A DNA stretch of 64,000 nt from M3007 sp044350425 (lineage in GTDB: Bacteria; Bacteroidota; Bacteroidia; Chitinophagales; Saprospiraceae), in NCBI GenBank assembly GCA_044350425.1, contig JBILHS010000008.1, positions 27,404-91,403 on the forward strand. Reading direction: 5' to 3'. A program made the position numbers and the translations under genes. Within the stretch, counting starts at the first letter, position 1. Each line of letters starts with the position of its first letter. Below the pieces are notes generated by a model. The model did no database searches and had not been told where the DNA came from. It saw only the letters and a list, made by a program, of their open reading frames with translations. Positions 60,924 to 64,000 of the stretch are shown here, one piece after another.

Positions 60924-61955
60924 TTATCGGGGCACTTCGATCTTCTTCACAATGTCATCCAACACCTCCCGGGTAGTATACCCCTCCATTTCACGCTCAG
61001 GGGTAAGAATTACCCGGTGATTCAGAACCGGAAAGGAAACATACCGGATATCATCCGGTGTAACAAAGTTCCGGCCAGCCATGGCTGCTACAGCTTTGGA
61101 AGCCTTCATGAGGGACAACGAGGCCCGTGGACTGGCTCCCAGAAACAGATCAGCGTTGCTGCGGGTATTGTGCACAATGGCTGCGATGTAATCCAGTAGT
61201 TCCTCGCGGATGTACACTTGTTCTATAATGCGCTGACAATCAGCGATCTCGGCAGGGTTTAGTACGGGTTTTACTGTTTCGCGCAGCACTCCGGAGAAGT
61301 CGTTGCGGAAGCGGCGCAGGATGGTCTGTTCTTCTGCCAGGCTAGGGTAGGCGAGAATGACCTTGAATAAAAAACGGTCCAGCTGGGCTTCCGGAAGTTT
61401 GTATGTGCCCTCCTGTTCGATGGGATTTTGGGTGGCAACCACAAAAAAGGGCACTTCCATGGGATAAGTGTGGCCATCTACAGTTACCTGACGTTCTTCC
61501 ATGACCTCAAACAGGGAGGCCTGGGTTTTGGCCGGGGCGCGATTGATCTCGTCGATCAGCACGATGTTGGAAAAGATCGGACCTGATTTGAAGGTAAAAT
61601 CTGAAGACTTCATGTTGAAGACCGAGGTACCCAGTACGTCGGCTGGCATCAGATCCGGGGTGAACTGGATGCGACTGAATTCGGTATGCAGGGTGCGGGC
61701 CAGAAGCTTGGCTGTCAGGGTTTTAGCAATGCCTGGCACGCCTTCGAGCAGTACGTGTCCGCCGGTGAAAAGGGCTACCAGCAGCAGCTCCAGCATGTCC
61801 TCCTGTCCAACTATGACCTGTCCGATCTCGGCTTTTACACGCTCAGCGCGAACCATTACAGGCTCCACATCCAATTCCGGAGGCGCGGGTGCCGGGATGT
61901 ATTCAGGGATAGGGAATTCGGTTGCTTCGGGATTGAGATGTTCGTTGTCGGTCAT
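60924..61955 (-). CDS. MoxR-family AAA+ ATPase
   Basis: A 343-residue AAA+ protein. The Walker A motif is GVPGIAKT (72-79), Walker B is LIDEINRAP, and the sensor/arginine region has TQNPIEQEGTYKLPEAQLDR in part. The AAA lid follows (SPRASLSLMKASKAVAAMAG). MoxR ATPases act as chaperones, usually with a VWA-domain (DUF58) partner encoded next to them; none is present here. The only related gene in the window is DUF4350, about 20 kb away. Confidence 0.93.
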   Translation of the reverse strand: MTDNEHLNPEATEFPIPEYIPAPAPPELDVEPVMVRAERVKAEIGQVIVGQEDMLELLLVALFTGGHVLLEGVPGIAKTLTAKLLARTLHTEFSRIQFTPDLMPADVLGTSVFNMKSSDFTFKSGPIFSNIVLIDEINRAPAKTQASLFEVMEERQVTVDGHTYPMEVPFFVVATQNPIEQEGTYKLPEAQLDRFLFKVILAYPSLAEEQTILRRFRNDFSGVLRETVKPVLNPAEIADCQRIIEQVYIREELLDYIAAIVHNTRSNADLFLGASPRASLSLMKASKAVAAMAGRNFVTPDDIRYVSFPVLNHRVILTPEREMEGYTTREVLDDIVKKIEVPR

Positions 61956-62033
61956 TTTTTGCTGGATTGGAAGGTTGTATCTGCCTGCAGTTCAGCACAG
62001 GCGAGCACAAAGGTCTTTTTTTTGGCAGATTTT

Positions 62034-63092
62034 TTACTTGATTTCAAAATCGGTCGATAGACCCAGTGAAAACGCACGAACGTTGGTCGTATTCATTCCG
62101 TGTGTATACCGTAAATACAGGTTGGGGCGCAAATGGTTCAGGGCGGGCACCCGATATTGAAGTCCGAATATCATGCCATGCTCCAGATTGAGATCGTTAT
62201 TTACATGGTCGATGAATGGAATCGGGTTGTCAGCTTTAGTCGTACTGGAATTTCCACGGAAATAACGTTGCTGAATCACATCCGAATAGAACCCCGCCGA
62301 GAGCGAAAAATTGCGGCTTTTCCCCAAAAAAACTTCCGGTACCACCGCAAGGTAATAGTTATAATTTCGGTACTGGCCATCCCGAACAGAAAGGGTCGCA
62401 GTTCTGGCGTTGTAAAAAGAACCCTGCACGCCCACCTTCCGGTAGGCCATGCCCAATTCAAAGTTGAGGCACATGGGCGCAGATGGAAAGAGCATGCCCA
62501 CGGAGATAGCGGCTTCTGTGCCCGGCAGCATCTGAGTTTGTCCCTGCGCAGTTGCAATATTCAGGTTTGCCAAAAAACGGTTGGGGCCTACAGGATTGGC
62601 ATATTGGCTCATGTTTGCACCTAAGGAGGCCCTAAATCTCAGTTTAAACGGCTGCCGGATGTCTTTTCTGTAATCGGTTTCGATCCCATCGGAGATCAGG
62701 GTGGAATAACCGCCGCTTAAAAATTTCCAGCTCAGGTTTTGAGGCACTCCCTCAGAAGATTCATTTTTCCAGGTCAAATACCCCTTGTCAAAGCCGGCCA
62801 GCTGATATCGCTGTGGCTGGTCAGCGCTGGTTACCGTGAGCGTGGCCAGGTCCCCGGAAAAGACCAAGAGTGCCCGACTCAGGTAAATCGTGTCACCACA
62901 AACCAGGGAGAAGGTCCTGTTTTCAAGGGTTTGCTCGCCCAGACTTTGCCAGTTTGAGTAGGTGATCGAGTTTCGGGTTTCCTGATACCAGGAGCCTTCC
63001 AGATTTTTCAAGGTCTCGGAGAGTTGTCCGAAAAGCGGCGATTGAAAGCAGAGGCATAATGACAGCAGGGTGATTGAATTTCTATTTTTCAT
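62034..63092 (-). CDS. Exported protein: lipocalin-like N-terminal domain and beta-barrel
   Basis: A 352-residue protein with a signal peptide (ending SPLFGQ). Residues about 24-135 resemble the DUF6265-type lipocalin-like domain (LEGSWYQETRNSITYSNWQ; TLTVTSADQPQRYQL). Residues about 148-352 form an OMP_b-brl_2-like barrel (LRFRASLGANMSQYAN; GMAYRKVGVQGSFYN; FSLGLSTDFEIK). The combination of a small ligand-binding domain and a barrel is not one I recognise. It is upstream of moxR on the same strand, with a 78-base gap. Confidence 0.65.
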   Translation of the reverse strand: MKNRNSITLLSLCLCFQSPLFGQLSETLKNLEGSWYQETRNSITYSNWQSLGEQTLENRTFSLVCGDTIYLSRALLVFSGDLATLTVTSADQPQRYQLAGFDKGYLTWKNESSEGVPQNLSWKFLSGGYSTLISDGIETDYRKDIRQPFKLRFRASLGANMSQYANPVGPNRFLANLNIATAQGQTQMLPGTEAAISVGMLFPSAPMCLNFELGMAYRKVGVQGSFYNARTATLSVRDGQYRNYNYYLAVVPEVFLGKSRNFSLSAGFYSDVIQQRYFRGNSSTTKADNPIPFIDHVNNDLNLEHGMIFGLQYRVPALNHLRPNLYLRYTHGMNTTNVRAFSLGLSTDFEIK

Positions 63093-63341
63093 GGAAAGAA
63101 TGTAATAGGTTAACTTTGACTTTACTCACGGGGCTTTCCTTTGTGCGGTTTGGTAAACGCACGGGTTTTAACACGAATTTCACGTTTGACTGAGCCTGAA
63201 GAGTTCCAAGGGATGCCATAGGTTGCCTCAAATGTGGCTGGCCTGGTTTTACCTCATCGAGGCTCTTGGTTTTTTTTCAACTTTGCACTGAATTTGCCAG
63301 CCGCATGACTAGCCGGCCTGGCTTACACAAAACTTACGCTT

Positions 63342-64000
63342 ATGAGATCTTTTCCTTTGCTTACGCTTCTGTTTTTATGCGCCGTCACCACAACCCAGGC
63401 TCAAAAAAACGCCCCTTCAAAACCTAAGATCGTGATCGGCATCGTGGTGGACCAGATGCGTTATGATTTTTTGTATCGTTACCAGAGCCATTATGGGACC
63501 GGAGGATTCAATCGCCTGCTGGATGGAGGGCTTTCCTGCGAGAATACGCATTTTAACTATACGCCTACTTATACCGGGCCCGGACATGCAGCGATCTATA
63601 CGGGCACCACGCCTTCGCTCAACGGCATCATTGGAAATGATTGGTGGGATCCGGAACTCGGTGTCAAACGGTACTGTACTACTGACAAAAGCTGTGGCGT
63701 AGTGGGTGGCACAGCTAAAACGGATCCCAAAGTCGGGCAGCAATCGCCCGTGGCCCTGCTTTCCAGTACCATCACCGATGAACTGCGTTTGAGCAATAAC
63801 TTTCGTTCCAAAGTGGCTTCAGTTTGCTTAAAGGACCGGGGCAGCATCCTTCCGGCGGGGCATATTCCAAACGCCTGCTATTGGTTTGACGATGGTTCCG
63901 GCAACTGGATTACCTCCACCTATTATCCTGATTCTCTTGGACTTCCGCAATGGGTACGCGACAACAACGCCCGCCGTTGGCCGGATACCTTTCTGAACAG
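63342..64000 (+). CDS. PafA-type alkaline phosphatase, N-terminal part (runs off the window)
   Basis: Starts at an ATG at 63342 with a signal peptide (MRSFPLLTLLFLCAV, ending TTTQAQ). It has IVIGIVVDQMRYDFLYRYQ with the metal ligand D37, and the nucleophile T78 in YTGPGHAAIYTG. The spacing of D37 and T78 is that known for the PafA phosphatases of Bacteroidota, which hydrolyse many phosphomonoesters and are not inhibited by phosphate like PhoA. The frame is open to base 64000, so the C-terminal part is outside the window. The upstream 249 bases contain a T-rich run at about 63275 and no gene. Confidence 0.9.
   Translation, partial: MRSFPLLTLLFLCAVTTTQAQKNAPSKPKIVIGIVVDQMRYDFLYRYQSHYGTGGFNRLLDGGLSCENTHFNYTPTYTGPGHAAIYTGTTPSLNGIIGNDWWDPELGVKRYCTTDKSCGVVGGTAKTDPKVGQQSPVALLSSTITDELRLSNNFRSKVASVCLKDRGSILPAGHIPNACYWFDDGSGNWITSTYYPDSLGLPQWVRDNNARRWPDTFLN

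Overview
This 64 kb window is chromosomal DNA of a Bacteroidota bacterium, most likely from the Saprospiria (Saprospiraceae, Lewinella or Haliscomenobacter-like). The evidence is type IX secretion C-terminal sorting domains, gliding lipoprotein GldH, a SusC/SusD pair, DUF3857 and DUF2851 proteins, many small outer-membrane beta-barrels, and TAnnTTTG-type -7 promoter boxes. No rRNA, tRNA, CRISPR array, prophage or plasmid origin was seen. The placement is inference from gene content, not from a marker-gene tree.

Layout. 1-3.8 kb is a decaying accessory patch: YceI and OmpA-lipoprotein pseudogenes, two copies of a 112-bp inverted-repeat element with perfect 9-bp target duplications, a small membrane protein, a glucosaminidase and two unusual palindromic repeats. 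3.8-15 kb holds two secreted T9SS cargo proteins (CHRD and Asp-box), a glycosyltransferase, an SPFH protein, an M1 peptidase and a TonB-dependent receptor. 15-20.4 kb is an outer-membrane biogenesis cluster (two periplasmic chaperone/isomerases and BamA). 20.5-30 kb has an ECF sigma factor with a partner fusing an anti-sigma-like N-terminus to a beta-barrel, two DUF3857/transglutaminase-like proteins (one without catalytic residues), a glucosaminidase, rsmG and a sigma-like/TM/TPR protein. 30-39.2 kb is a galactan utilisation locus: a GH53 endo-galactanase facing a SusE-like lipoprotein, SusD and SusC. The SusD appears to carry the whole two-module glycan-binding tail of the neighbouring SusE-like protein inserted in its middle; this is the most unusual observation here.

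39-50 kb holds DUF4350, thiL, a flippase-like protein, a beta-barrel gene split by an IS630-family element, a three-gene operon (ATP-grasp, flavin reductase, frameshifted alpha/beta hydrolase), a B12-binding radical SAM protein and a TonB-domain protein. 50-64 kb holds glycogen phosphorylase, a SPOR/OmpA protein, ruvA with a 14-bp tandem repeat upstream, gldH, a methyltransferase, a PorE-like protein, a second inverted-repeat element that truncates a DUF1016 gene, a broken WYL regulator next to an FMN reductase, a MoxR ATPase and a PafA-type phosphatase that runs off the end.

Two themes stand out. First, small non-autonomous elements and one IS have interrupted genes that can be rebuilt exactly by removing the element and one target copy. 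Second, several genes carry single-base frameshifts next to short homopolymers, which may be real decay or long-read consensus errors.
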